Positions 14,732-22,733 of a stretch of 64,000 nt of DNA are shown piece by piece. The notes below the pieces were generated by a model. It did not search any database. It was given only the letters and a program-made list of their open reading frames with translations, and was not told where the DNA came from. The DNA lies in assembly GCF_017306545.1 (NCBI RefSeq), contig NZ_JAFKID010000015.1, positions 62,001 to 126,000 on the forward strand, written 5' to 3'. Position 1 is the stretch's first letter, and each line of letters starts with the position of its first letter. Origin of the DNA: Mesorhizobium sp. GTDB taxonomy: Bacteria > Pseudomonadota > Alphaproteobacteria > Rhizobiales > Rhizobiaceae. A program made the translations under genes and the position numbers.

Positions 14732-16244
14732 GGGCGCCGCCTTCGTCGATCACGCTGGCCCGGCCAGAAAGCTCGGCCGCGATCGACGCCTGTTCCATGA
14801 GCATGCCGAGATCGTCGACGCCGATCTCCGACCCGAGACGCAGCAACCGGGCCGACAGGTCGTCGTACGAAACCGCGGCATCGACCTCGGCGCGGATCGC
14901 CTCGATCATCTTGTCGACGTCCGTCGCCGCCATCACCTCCAGCTGGTCGGCAAGGCTATCGGGATCGTCGCCGGCGGGCGCCTGCCGATCGGCGAACAGC
15001 TTGTCGAGCGCCGATGTCTCGCCGGCCGTGGCGCCGGGCGCGTCCGTGGGAGCCGCGGCGTTCGGATCGGTGCCTGCCGGCGTCGCGGTGGTTTTCTTGA
15101 CCCATTCGCCGCCATAGGTGTCATCGAGATACTTGGTGTCCTTGGGCTCGTAGCCCATGTCGGAAATGCGCTTGTCGCGCTCCGAGCGCTTGTCGATATC
15201 CTCTGCCTCGGCGAAGTCGCGCCAGACATCGGGCACCTGGGCGCCGGGCATGTTCAGCTCGACGATCCATTGCACGAGCGTCTTCTTCAGGGTGTAGCTG
15301 ATCAGGTCGGCGTCCGCCTTGGCGATGGCGATGCGCACCTGGTTGTGGATCTCGCCGAGCGACCGCGCGCCCCGCTCGCCGGAATTGGTCGATAAGGTCT
15401 CGCCGAGCACCGCCTCCGACATGAGTTCGTCGAGGTAGCGGGACATGGCCTCCAGGACGTCGCCACCGCCGCCGGCCTTCGCCTCGAGCAGTTGCACGAC
15501 GACGTTGTCGGGATGTGCGATGGCACCGTCCACGCCAAGACTGCGCGCGGCGGCGAGCGCCTGCTTCTGCTTCGTCTCGTCAAACTCGCCCTGATAGCTC
15601 ATGTCGACAGTCGGCGACGCGAACCGCTCGGTGGCACGCAACCAGTTCGCCAGCACCTGCCGCTTGAACCATGCCGGCCAATACAGGACCGAGCCGACGC
15701 CGATGCCGTAGGGATCGTCGTCGTCATCGTCGATCGAATGGCGGTGGACGATGAACTTCCGATCCGGAACCGGTATGCCCTCGTAGGTCGTATCCTTCGT
15801 CAAAAGGCGCAGCTCGCCGTCGACGGTGAAGCGGAAGCGGCCCTGGCGGCGGACCTTGACGGCAATCACCGTCCAGACGCCGTCGATGTTGGCCCACATG
15901 ACTTCGGCGACGGCATAGCCCTTCAGCACCGCACCCATGAGGCCGCGGGTCAGCATGTCGAAGTTGATGCTCTTGAGCTGGGTGCTGACCAGCAGCGCGG
16001 CCTTCTTGTCGATCAGCCGCTTCCCCGCCTCAAAGACGTTCCACTCGCGCGAGCAGACTTCCAGCTTGCGTTTCTGCAGCACGGAAAAGGCATGCGGGTC
16101 GCGCCGGATTTCGTCGTAGAGCTCGATGCCCTTGCCGCCCCCGCGCGCCTTCAGGGTTTCGTCGGTCGGCTCCAGCACGTCCTGGAAGGCCGACACGATC
16201 GGGTCGGTCTTGATCGTCGCGATTTCGCGGACTTCGACGCCCAT
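14721..16244 (-). CDS. Portal protein (DUF935, Mu gp29-like)
   Basis: 507 residues from ATG 16244 (MGVEVREIATIKTDPIVSAF). DUF935 signatures are visible: 'PHAFSVLQKRKLEVCSREWNV', 'GYAVAEVMW', 'KFIVHRHSIDDDDDDPYGIG', 'LYWPAWFKRQVLANW', and 'LGETLSTNSGERGARSLGEI'. It forms the dodecameric DNA gate at the head vertex. A frame extending upstream of 16244 overlaps the terminase and is not coding. The C-terminal 100 residues are acidic and helical. Placed directly after the large terminase, as in Mu. Confidence 0.93.
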   Translation of the reverse strand: MGVEVREIATIKTDPIVSAFQDVLEPTDETLKARGGGKGIELYDEIRRDPHAFSVLQKRKLEVCSREWNVFEAGKRLIDKKAALLVSTQLKSINFDMLTRGLMGAVLKGYAVAEVMWANIDGVWTVIAVKVRRQGRFRFTVDGELRLLTKDTTYEGIPVPDRKFIVHRHSIDDDDDDPYGIGVGSVLYWPAWFKRQVLANWLRATERFASPTVDMSYQGEFDETKQKQALAAARSLGVDGAIAHPDNVVVQLLEAKAGGGGDVLEAMSRYLDELMSEAVLGETLSTNSGERGARSLGEIHNQVRIAIAKADADLISYTLKKTLVQWIVELNMPGAQVPDVWRDFAEAEDIDKRSERDKRISDMGYEPKDTKYLDDTYGGEWVKKTTATPAGTDPNAAAPTDAPGATAGETSALDKLFADRQAPAGDDPDSLADQLEVMAATDVDKMIEAIRAEVDAAVSYDDLSARLLRLGSEIGVDDLGMLMEQASIAAELSGRASVIDEGGARGD

Positions 16245-16246
16245 GG

Positions 16247-17692
16247 TCACATCCTCATAAAGTCGGAAAGGTCGGCTCGGCCGGTTTCGGTCTGACTGCC
16301 GGCGCCGGCGAACTCGGCTGCCGTCTCCGCCGTCTGCCTCTGCACGCCGGTCCCGACGCCGAACTCGGCCGCGACGCCGCCGGCCGCCTCGATCGCGAGC
16401 GCGAGCGCCCAGAAGCGGTCGGCATGGCCGTCGGCCGTGCGCTCGGCCGTGAAGCGTATATTGCCCGCAGCCGACACCTGCTTGGTGACGGACCTGAGAT
16501 CGGAGCGAATTTCCTTCCTGAAGGGGATACGAAGCCGGCGCTCCTCCATGCGCGAACGCACCGGATAGGCCAGCGCCTCCTTGACGGCCGGCGTGAAGGT
16601 GACGCCCTCGACCTTGTACTTGCCGTATTTGCGCTGCGCGTCGTCGTTCCAGCCGATACCGAGGCCGGTGGCGTCCAGGCAACTGCGCCGGCAGCGCTCC
16701 AGCCACGGCCACAGGATTTTCTCCTGGTCCGGCTTCGACATGTTCTTCAGCTCTTCGACATGGCGGGTGTAGAGGACGTCGCCGAGCTTCTCGACGACCC
16801 AGATGACCGTCAGGTCATGCTTGCGGCCAATATCGATACCGGCATAGAGCCGGCCGCCCTCGATCGTGGTCCAGTCGCCAAAGGTCGCCGGATACTCGCA
16901 AGCGGCGATCAGGTCGTATTCCAGGAAGGCTGCGTCGTCGTCGGCCGGCTGGCACATGTATTCCTGGAGAAAGCTTTCTTCGTCGGCGCATCCGGCCTTC
17001 ACCCACTCGAAATATTGCGCCTCGTCCATCTCCTGCCGCTCGTCGTCGGCCGGCAGCGTCTGCTGTAGCTTCCATAGGAATCCGTCATCGAGGGCGTTCT
17101 GGAGCGTGACGCGATGCAGGCTGAGCTTCTTGGGGTTGCCGCCTTCGCGCGCCTCACGGACCAGCTGGTTGAAGAAATTGTGCGAGCCGCGGTGCGTGGA
17201 TATGACCTCCATCGATCCGCCCCAGGTGATGCCGGGATAGGCGATCGACCAGAGCTTGCGCGGATCGGGATGCAGGGCGAATTCGTCGAGTACGCGACCG
17301 CCGCGCTTGCCGGCCTGGGCGTCGGGGTTGGAGCTCATGGAGTTGATGCGGCGTTCGTTGGCGAAGCGCAGGACGTAGGCGGTGTCCTTGTTCTTCGGGT
17401 CGATCACCTGCTCGCCGAGATCCTGCGCGGCAATGTCGAGGATGCCGGACCAAAGCTTGCAATCCTCGAGGAAGAGACGCGCCTGGATATCGTCGCGAGA
17501 GGAAACCCACTGGTCGCGCTTGGCGTCGATCATCGCCGTGCGCGAGACGGTGGCGTAGGCCGTGGACCAGGACAGGCCGATCTGGCGGCCCTTTTCCATC
17601 AGCTTCAGCCGCGAATCGTCCAGCACCCACCGTGACTGGTACGGCAGGAAGATCGCGTCTCGGTTCGCGGGAATACGAAGGGCGCGGCCCAT
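16247..17692 (-). CDS. Terminase large subunit (Mu gp28-like)
   Basis: 481 residues. The ATPase domain has a Walker A-like 'MEKGRQIGLSWST' (about residues 33-45) and Walker B 'GGRVLDEFAL' (about 132). The nuclease domain begins with 'LYAGIDIGRKHD' (about 280), with catalytic Asp. It packages phage DNA by headful and, in Mu relatives, cuts host flanks. It follows the DUF3486 small subunit with a one-base stop/start overlap and precedes the portal. Confidence 0.94.
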   Translation of the reverse strand: MGRALRIPANRDAIFLPYQSRWVLDDSRLKLMEKGRQIGLSWSTAYATVSRTAMIDAKRDQWVSSRDDIQARLFLEDCKLWSGILDIAAQDLGEQVIDPKNKDTAYVLRFANERRINSMSSNPDAQAGKRGGRVLDEFALHPDPRKLWSIAYPGITWGGSMEVISTHRGSHNFFNQLVREAREGGNPKKLSLHRVTLQNALDDGFLWKLQQTLPADDERQEMDEAQYFEWVKAGCADEESFLQEYMCQPADDDAAFLEYDLIAACEYPATFGDWTTIEGGRLYAGIDIGRKHDLTVIWVVEKLGDVLYTRHVEELKNMSKPDQEKILWPWLERCRRSCLDATGLGIGWNDDAQRKYGKYKVEGVTFTPAVKEALAYPVRSRMEERRLRIPFRKEIRSDLRSVTKQVSAAGNIRFTAERTADGHADRFWALALAIEAAGGVAAEFGVGTGVQRQTAETAAEFAGAGSQTETGRADLSDFMRM

Positions 17693-18246
17693 TACAGGAC
17701 CCCGAGGCGCCGGTTGATCTCGTCCATCGTCTCCTGGGTGACGCCGGCCTTGCGGGCGACCTGGGCGACCTCGGCGACGGCCTGCTCCAGCTTCTTGTTG
17801 GCTTCCGCAAGTACCTTGGCCTTCAGGTTCGCGGACACCTGCTGCGCCGACACGGTCTGCCGATAGGCGGAGGCAAGCTCCTTCACGTCCTCGGCCGTCG
17901 TGGCGTCGTCGATCATCTCGTCGATCAACGCCTTCAGGAGCTCGCCCAGCACGCGATCCTGATCGGCCATCTTCTCCGGCGTGATCTTATCAGCTATGCC
18001 GGCGTAGAGCGCATCCCGTTCCGCCAGCCGGTCGGCTCGGCGCTTCAGCCGCACGCTGCGGCGGCTGAAGGCGGATTTCGAAATCGGCCCGTAACCCTTG
18101 ACGGCAAGCCTGTCGTTCAGCTCGAACAGGATATCCGACTGCGAGCGCGCACGTTCGTTCAGCCGCGCGAGGGCCCAGACGACATCGTCCTGGCACTCCT
18201 CGGGCAACAGGTCGAGCGACGACAGGACCCGGCGTTCGTGCGCCAT
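17692..18246 (-). CDS. Terminase small subunit (DUF3486, Mu gp27-like)
   Basis: 184 residues, MAHERRVLSSLDLLPEECQD. DUF3486 hallmarks are 'SSLDLLPEECQDDVVWALARL', the helix-turn-helix-like 'YGPISKSAFSRRSVRLKRRA' and the long C-terminal helix. It recognises the packaging site and recruits the large subunit. It abuts the large terminase gene directly. Confidence 0.9.
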   Translation of the reverse strand: MAHERRVLSSLDLLPEECQDDVVWALARLNERARSQSDILFELNDRLAVKGYGPISKSAFSRRSVRLKRRADRLAERDALYAGIADKITPEKMADQDRVLGELLKALIDEMIDDATTAEDVKELASAYRQTVSAQQVSANLKAKVLAEANKKLEQAVAEVAQVARKAGVTQETMDEINRRLGVL

Positions 18247-18247
18247 G

Positions 18248-18550
18248 TCACAACACCGGCTCGCTCGGACTGTCGACGTCCGAGATGAAGGCTTTCAGCG
18301 CCAGGTGCTCGATGCCCTTCGGTGCCAGCGTCGCTATCTTGACGGTTCCGGCCGAGGTCAACCGTACGGCTCCGCGCTCGGCCAGGAATTCGAATTGATC
18401 CTCGACCCAACCGCGAGACTTGTTGATCAGGAAATCGTCGAGCAGGAAATTGCGCATGGCCGAAGAGGTCATCGACCGGTTCGACTGCGCGTGCAGTTCG
18501 CGCAGCATGATCAGGCGCGCTTCCCTCTCGATCGAAGTGCTGCTGCTCAT
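18248..18550 (-). CDS. Mu gp26-like protein
   Basis: 100 residues, MSSSTSIEREARLIMLRELH. The sequence reads as a small winged-helix protein (SSAMRNFLLDDFLINKSRGW, VEDQFEFLAERGAVRLT). It matches the short protein that sits between gp25 and the small terminase in Mu-type phages (annotated elsewhere as VpaChn25_0724-type). The function is unknown, possibly terminase-associated. It ends one base before the terminase start. Confidence 0.8.
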   Translation of the reverse strand: MSSSTSIEREARLIMLRELHAQSNRSMTSSAMRNFLLDDFLINKSRGWVEDQFEFLAERGAVRLTSAGTVKIATLAPKGIEHLALKAFISDVDSPSEPVL

Positions 18551-18552
18551 CG

Positions 18553-19002
18553 CTATTTCTCTACCCCCTGTTCCATCAGATAGTTCTGCAGCCGCGCCGT
18601 CGTGGCGACGACCGGCCTGATCCGCTCGTCCAACGTGTCCATGCGGCCGGTCATGCGTTCATCGAGCGTTTCCAGTCGACCCGTAAGCTTCTCGATCGCC
18701 AGTTCCAGGCGGTGCGCCTGCTGTTGCGCCTGCTGCGCCTGGTCGCGATCCGGCATGTGCTCGATGTCCGCCTCGATCTTGAGGAGACGGCTTTCGACGA
18801 TCTGGAACCGCTCGCCGACCGCATCGCTCGCCTTCTGCCGCTCGTCGGCTAGTTTGCCGATCCGCTCCGACAGGCCCTCGATCGCCTTCAGCGCCTTCGT
18901 GGCGCGCGTGGACATGACGTTGTAGAAGGTCGTGGCAAAGGTGATGATCGTATTGAGAGCGACGATCCAGCCGACGATCTCCGTGAGGCCAAATTCGGTC
19001 AT
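18553..19002 (-). CDS. DUF2730 membrane protein (Mu gp25-like)
   Basis: 149 residues from ATG 19002 (MTEFGLTEIVGWIVALNTII). One N-terminal membrane segment (about residues 8-28) is followed by a long coiled coil (RQKASDAVGERFQIVESRLL to RMTGRMDTLDERI). This is the layout of DUF2730 proteins, found between the lysis and terminase genes of Mu-like phages. A role in lysis, possibly as a spanin-like or anti-holin component, is speculative. Confidence 0.8.
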   Translation of the reverse strand: MTEFGLTEIVGWIVALNTIITFATTFYNVMSTRATKALKAIEGLSERIGKLADERQKASDAVGERFQIVESRLLKIEADIEHMPDRDQAQQAQQQAHRLELAIEKLTGRLETLDERMTGRMDTLDERIRPVVATTARLQNYLMEQGVEK

Positions 19003-19229
19003 GCCCTGCGCCTCCTGCGCCCTTCGGACAACATTGCGCACTGCACGCATTTGCGCGTGTTCGGCACCGCCTGTCGGCGCGCCTCGCTGATCGGCTCGCC
19101 GCAGTCGCAGACGATCGGTCCGGTCAGCGGCGGGTTGCGGCGCAGCGTCGCTCTGGCGCGATCGATGCCGGCCTGCCGCTGCCGCTCCGCGATATCGTTC
19201 GCCAGCTCGAAATCCCGCTCGCCGGTCAT
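18999..19229 (-). CDS. DksA/TraR-type zinc-finger protein
   Basis: 76 residues from ATG 19229 (MTGERDFELANDIAERQRQA). A DksA/TraR-like helix is followed by a four-Cys zinc site: CDCGEPISEARR and then KCVQCAMLSEGRR. Phage TraR homologues bind the RNA polymerase secondary channel and mimic DksA/ppGpp. Both ends overlap neighbours by ATGA. Expressed with the lysis genes, so the target may be late transcription (inference). Confidence 0.85.
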   Translation of the reverse strand: MTGERDFELANDIAERQRQAGIDRARATLRRNPPLTGPIVCDCGEPISEARRQAVPNTRKCVQCAMLSEGRRRRRA

Positions 19230-19780
19230 GAACCGCGCCTCATGGCGTCGCGCAGCTTGCCGGCGATGTCCTGGGCAGCGTGGCCGCCCATGTAGAACCC
19301 GCTGAAGAACATGAACATCGTGGTCAGCGTGCCGACGTCGACGACCAGCCCGAGGCGTTCGCCGGCGCCGATCAGGCCGAGGATCAGGTTGAGCAGCGGC
19401 AGGCCCGCTGCATACCAGCCGAATAGGCCGATGAAGGTCCACATGCCGGCGGGCCGCCACGCCCAGGTCCAGGCCGGGCCGCCCTTGTCCATTTCGGCGC
19501 GCATCAGGTCGATGGCCTGTTTCTGCTGGACGTTCCACTGGATGAGCAGTTCGGGCGTCCGCTCCTCGACGCTGCGCACGGCCTCCTGCACCTGGCCGGC
19601 CGGTGTTGACGGCAGCGCGGCAGGCTCGACGCCGGCGGCCTCGGCCACCATGTCGATGATCTGACCGCCGATGTCCGCCGCGGTGCCGCCGACATATTGC
19701 TCAAGCAACCCCTTGACGATCGGGGCGCCGACCTTCGCGGCCGCGTCGATCAGCACGCCTGCGATGGCGGTTTCCAGCAT
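19226..19780 (-). CDS. Holin, GTA/3TM type
   Basis: 184 residues, MLETAIAGVLIDAAAKVGAP. The C-terminal half holds membrane segments: 'WTFIGLFGWYAAGLPLLNLI' and 'GTLTTMFMFFSGFYMGG', preceded by the Trp-rich 'PAWTWAWRPAG' typical of the 3TM holin family of gene transfer agents and alphaproteobacterial phages. It would form the membrane lesion that triggers lysis. Located next to the endolysin. Confidence 0.85.
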   Translation of the reverse strand: MLETAIAGVLIDAAAKVGAPIVKGLLEQYVGGTAADIGGQIIDMVAEAAGVEPAALPSTPAGQVQEAVRSVEERTPELLIQWNVQQKQAIDLMRAEMDKGGPAWTWAWRPAGMWTFIGLFGWYAAGLPLLNLILGLIGAGERLGLVVDVGTLTTMFMFFSGFYMGGHAAQDIAGKLRDAMRRGS

Positions 19781-19789
19781 GGCGGCCTC

Positions 19790-20038
19790 CTAGACCAGGG
19801 CGACGGGCGAGACGACGGGCGCTATGGCGGCGTCCGGCGGATCGGGCCAGAGCGTCAGCGCCAGCAGCGCCAAACCAAGCGCAAGCAGCACCGTGCCGAC
19901 GACGGCGACACCGGTGACCTTGGCCTGCCCCGGAATGGGCGTCATGGCGTCAGCAAAAGCCGCCAGCACCATCAACCCGAAACCGAACAAGATCAGCGCC
20001 GCCGAGACGGCGATAGCGAGGATGATCGCGCCGAGCAT
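19790..20038 (-). CDS. Small two-segment membrane protein of the lysis cassette
   Basis: 82 residues, MLGAIILAIAVSAALILFGF, with two membrane segments (about residues 3-28 and 42-64) and a Pro-rich C terminus (WPDPPDAAIAPVV). It is sandwiched between endolysin and the 3TM holin and shares its first base with the endolysin stop. Could be a second holin or antiholin. No family recognised. Confidence 0.7.
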   Translation of the reverse strand: MLGAIILAIAVSAALILFGFGLMVLAAFADAMTPIPGQAKVTGVAVVGTVLLALGLALLALTLWPDPPDAAIAPVVSPVALV

Positions 20039-20802
20039 TATACGCCTCCGATCGTTGCGGCTTCGGCCTCATAAGCTGCGGCGCGCCGCTCATGGATGTG
20101 CGCCCGCAGAATCAGCAGCGCGATCACCACGACGGCCAGCACGACGATGCCGGCGAGCCCCCAGCCGGTGATGAGGTCGACATGTCGCGGGTTGGCCACC
20201 GCGTCGGCGCCGCCGGCGCTGGTGGCGCCGCCGACGCCGCTTGCCGCGATCGCGTTGCGGCCGGCGGATTTCTTCGCTGCGGCGCCTTCGGAAACGAGCT
20301 TGGCCTTGACTGCCGTTGCCGGCAGCGCCGCCAGCGCCCACGCCACGCCCTTCGCCTCGACGGACGCGACGCGGTTCACCAAACCCTTCTTGTAGGATTT
20401 CCAGATCGCCAGCGTCTGGAAAAATCCGAGCCGCTTGGCGCAGATCTTCTTCACCGTCTGACTGTCCGGACCGCCGGCCGAGGCGAGCAGCCATTTCAGC
20501 GCGCGTGACGGACCGGACTGGACGCCGGCGTCCCAGGTCGCGAGATCCACGCCGGCGGCCAGCCGGTCGCCCGAAACCTTGTCCCAATATTCCGGCTTGT
20601 AGATCTTGGCGGCGTCGTCAACCGTGAGGTTGCGGATATCGAGGTCGGGATGGCTCGACGCGGCGATGCCGTATTTCGTGCCCTTCAGCTGCCCCTTGCC
20701 GACCTTGCCCCCCGTCCAGTTGCCGGGGTCGCGCCGGTCGTTCGAATAGCCGCCCTCATAGGCCAGCGTAACCTGGAGGCATTTTTGGAAATTGCTGAGC
20801 AT
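20038..20802 (-). CDS. Endolysin, GH108 N-acetylmuramidase with C-terminal membrane anchor
   Basis: 254 residues, MLSNFQKCLQVTLAYEGGYS. The GH108 catalytic glutamate is Glu16 in AYEGGYSND, followed by DPGNWTGG, GTKYGIAASS and 'KIYKPEYWDKVSGDRLAAGV'. A peptidoglycan-binding-like region covers about 90-165. A Gly/Ala linker leads to a strong membrane segment at about 212-235 (LAGIVVLAVVVIALLILRAH), unusual for cytosolic endolysins and suggesting membrane tethering before holin action. First gene of the lysis cassette, with the dyad 80 bases upstream. Confidence 0.88.
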   Translation of the reverse strand: MLSNFQKCLQVTLAYEGGYSNDRRDPGNWTGGKVGKGQLKGTKYGIAASSHPDLDIRNLTVDDAAKIYKPEYWDKVSGDRLAAGVDLATWDAGVQSGPSRALKWLLASAGGPDSQTVKKICAKRLGFFQTLAIWKSYKKGLVNRVASVEAKGVAWALAALPATAVKAKLVSEGAAAKKSAGRNAIAASGVGGATSAGGADAVANPRHVDLITGWGLAGIVVLAVVVIALLILRAHIHERRAAAYEAEAATIGGV

Positions 20803-20822
20803 GACCGACGATCCTGAACATG

Positions 20823-20843
20823 CGGCCGGCGCGAAGCCGGCCG
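20823..20843 (-). other. GC hairpin in endolysin leader
   Basis: Perfect 8-bp inverted repeat CGGCCGGC/GCCGGCCG with a five-base loop, between the dyad and the endolysin start. There is no T-run after it on either strand, so it is not a classic terminator. It may affect endolysin translation timing. Confidence 0.5.
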
Positions 20844-20882
20844 GAAATCAGGATCAAAGTCGCAAAGGCTCGCGGTGGATGA

Positions 20883-20904
20883 TAGCAACAACGGTTTGTT
20901 GCTA
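20883..20904 (-). promoter_or_regulatory. 22-bp perfect dyad, putative Mor/C-type activator site for the late operon
   Basis: Plus strand TAGCAACAA-CGGT-TTGTTGCTA, a perfect 9-bp inverted repeat with a four-base centre. It overlaps the stop codon of the Mor-like gene and lies 80 bases upstream of the endolysin, the location of C-activated P_lys in Mu. A 20/22 copy lies upstream of the protease (12558-12579). No T-run follows on either strand, so a terminator is unlikely. Confidence 0.7.
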
Positions 20905-21279
20905 GTCGCCGTCCGTGGGTTCGAAGAGCTTGAGCTGACGGGGATCGTCGGCGAACCAGCGGCGCACCGCAACCTCGCTCATATGGAGCTTGCGCGCAAT
21001 GGCCGACGTTCCCAGACCTCGTTCGCGCAGGACTCCGGCGATGAAGGGTTTCGCGGTGGGCACCCGCATCGTGCCTCCGCCGGTAGAGCGGCCGAGCGCC
21101 GCGGCGTGCTCAACACCGATGACCGCGGCGATCGGCGATTGCGGCTCCGGGTTTCGCGAGAAATAGGCGTAGCCGCCACCGAACGCCAAGAAGAACTCAA
21201 CGGCAGCATCTACGCCGAGCACGTCGACATAGGGCCGAAGATGAGCAGGCACGCGGATGGCGTTGGCCTGGTTCTTCAT
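20902..21279 (-). CDS. mor: Mor/C-family transcription activator
   Basis: 125 residues, MKNQANAIRVPAHLRPYVDV. The N-terminal dimerisation part (VLGVDAAVEFFLAFGGGYAYF) and C-terminal helix-turn-helix 'GTSAIARKLHMSEVAVRRWF' fit the Mor transcription activator family. In Mu, Mor turns on C and C turns on four late promoters. Only one such gene is visible here, at the early/late border immediately before the dyad and lysis genes, so it probably acts as the late activator. Overlaps the upstream gene by ATGA. Confidence 0.9.
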   Translation of the reverse strand: MKNQANAIRVPAHLRPYVDVLGVDAAVEFFLAFGGGYAYFSRNPEPQSPIAAVIGVEHAAALGRSTGGGTMRVPTAKPFIAGVLRERGLGTSAIARKLHMSEVAVRRWFADDPRQLKLFEPTDGD

Positions 21280-21524
21280 CGGCCGAGCGCCTCACGCTGG
21301 ATGCGGCGCAGGAACTCCCAGCCGGGGATGGTTTCGCCGTCGAGCACGGTGACGACCCTGTCGCCGCGCACGATGTAGCGGGCGATGCCGACGTTGACGG
21401 AAGGCGCGCCCTGGGCGCGGCGGCAATCGGCACCGATCGTCGCGCGCAGCGCCTCGACGTCGAGGCCGACGACACGCTCCAGATAACGCAGGACCGCGTG
21501 ATCGTTGACGCGGATATCGCTCAT
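21276..21524 (-). CDS. Small phage protein, unknown (toxin/DUF4258-like fold possible)
   Basis: 82 residues from ATG 21524 (MSDIRVNDHAVLRYLERVVG). 'NDHAVLRYLERVVGLDVEALRATIG' followed by short strands (GIARYIVRGDRVVTVLDGET) resembles small RelE/BrnT-like or DUF4258 proteins, but key toxin residues cannot be confirmed. It immediately precedes the activator gene, with ATGA overlaps on both sides. Confidence 0.6.
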   Translation of the reverse strand: MSDIRVNDHAVLRYLERVVGLDVEALRATIGADCRRAQGAPSVNVGIARYIVRGDRVVTVLDGETIPGWEFLRRIQREALGR

Positions 21525-21769
21525 CTGGCCCTCCGCACGACGTCGCGCCAATGTCGGCGCACCGCCTCGTCCTGCGCCGCCCGCCCGGCATGCGACCAGG
21601 ACTTGACGCTCATCCAGCCGCAGCAGGTGCAGGTGGCGACGCTGTCGGCCGTGATCGCAGCGCGAGTCATGGAGACGACGTGCTCGCGCGCGGCCGCGCA
21701 AGTCTCGCAGACGGCATGGTGCGGATCGTCGACCGTCCCGGCCTCGCAAACGACGCAACGCCTCGTCAT
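21521..21769 (-). CDS. Small zinc-ribbon protein, unknown
   Basis: 82 residues from ATG 21769. Three Cys pairs are visible: RRCVVCEAG, AVCETCAAAR and ATCTCCGWMS, consistent with one or two zinc sites. The C terminus is basic and helical (DEAVRRHWRDVVRRAR). It sits at the end of the early operon and may bind nucleic acid. ATGA overlaps on both sides support translation. Confidence 0.65.
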   Translation of the reverse strand: MTRRCVVCEAGTVDDPHHAVCETCAAAREHVVSMTRAAITADSVATCTCCGWMSVKSWSHAGRAAQDEAVRRHWRDVVRRAR

Positions 21770-22110
21770 GCAGCACCGCCGATCTGCGCGGCCAGATAGC
21801 GCTCGCGCAGCGTGACGACGACCGGCGCGCCCTCGCGGGCGAGGTCCGGCCACCAGTCGCCGGGGCCGAGTACCCAAAGATGGCGCATCGCGATGTTGTT
21901 CACGACGCGATCGGCCGGCGGGTAGACCTCGATGGCGACGGCCTGCGCACCGGCAACATGATCCTTGATCGCCTGCAGTTCCTCCCAGCCGATCGAGCCA
22001 TCATGCTCGACCGAGAGCAAGCCGAGCTCGGCATCGAACCAGATGCCGAGCGTGGCGGTGAGCTTTACCGGATAGTCGGATCGGCGAGACCCTACGGGGC
22101 GGCTGGTCAT
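21766..22110 (-). CDS. Phage protein of unknown function (DUF7694-like)
   Basis: 114 residues from ATG 22110 (MTSRPVGSRRSDYPVKLTAT). The C-terminal 'RHLWVLGPGDWWPDLAREGA' and 'VVVTLRERYLA' are striking and seem family-specific; I associate them with a small phage domain without known function. Overlaps gemA and the zinc-ribbon gene by ATGA. Confidence 0.6.
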   Translation of the reverse strand: MTSRPVGSRRSDYPVKLTATLGIWFDAELGLLSVEHDGSIGWEELQAIKDHVAGAQAVAIEVYPPADRVVNNIAMRHLWVLGPGDWWPDLAREGAPVVVTLRERYLAAQIGGAA

Positions 22111-22733
22111 GCCCGGACCTCCCGAACACGCACGCCGAGCGCATTCATGACCGGCACCCAGTCCCGGTCCTCCATCTGGTCGACAGGCTTGGCCTTCGCG
22201 GCCACGAAATTCCGGAAGCCGCGTATGCTGGCCTCCTTCATCTCGGCGCCAACCAGGATGTTCCACTGCGCGACGGCGATCTGGGCGCCTGGCTTGCGCA
22301 ACCACTCCGGACGATCGAAGCCAGCCGACCAGTCGACGCCGGCGGCGCGCTCCATCCAGCCCTTCAGCGCCTCGATCGCCTTCCGGCTGTCGGCCGGATC
22401 GTGCAGAAACCGCACATGCGACAGGCCGGTCTGGCGCTCGACGAACGAGATGAGCGCCTTGTCGTCGCGATCACGCACGACGCCGAGGTTCCAGCCGGCG
22501 ATCCAGAGCGCCTGAAGCTTGCGGGCGAACTTGCCTTCAAGCGGCTTTCGAGCGCCGTTTGAAGACCGTGTGAAACCCTGTTTCCGCAGCTCCTGGACAA
22601 CGCGGTCCTGCTCGCCTGGCGACATGTCGCGCAGCGAGCGCTTGCCGGTCACGCGGGCATAGAGATCGCGGGCGGTGTCATCGTCCAGGCCGAGCTGCTT
22701 CCTGGCGACGTGGATGGCGGCGAGCGCGTTCAT
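22107..22733 (-). CDS. gemA: GemA regulatory protein (DUF1018, Mu gp16-like)
   Basis: 208 residues from ATG 22733 (MNALAAIHVARKQLGLDDDT). The opening 'IHVARKQLGLDDDTARDLYARVTGKRSLRDMSPGEQDRVVQEL' is the DUF1018 signature. 'GKFARKLQALWIAGWNLGVV' follows, as in GemA proteins. In Mu, GemA (gp16) affects host gene expression and DNA supercoiling. Conserved in transposable phages between transposition genes and mor. Confidence 0.9.
   Translation of the reverse strand: MNALAAIHVARKQLGLDDDTARDLYARVTGKRSLRDMSPGEQDRVVQELRKQGFTRSSNGARKPLEGKFARKLQALWIAGWNLGVVRDRDDKALISFVERQTGLSHVRFLHDPADSRKAIEALKGWMERAAGVDWSAGFDRPEWLRKPGAQIAVAQWNILVGAEMKEASIRGFRNFVAAKAKPVDQMEDRDWVPVMNALGVRVREVRA

Noticed and set aside
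20823-20843. GC hairpin before the endolysin as a terminator
   Set aside because: No T-run on either strand.
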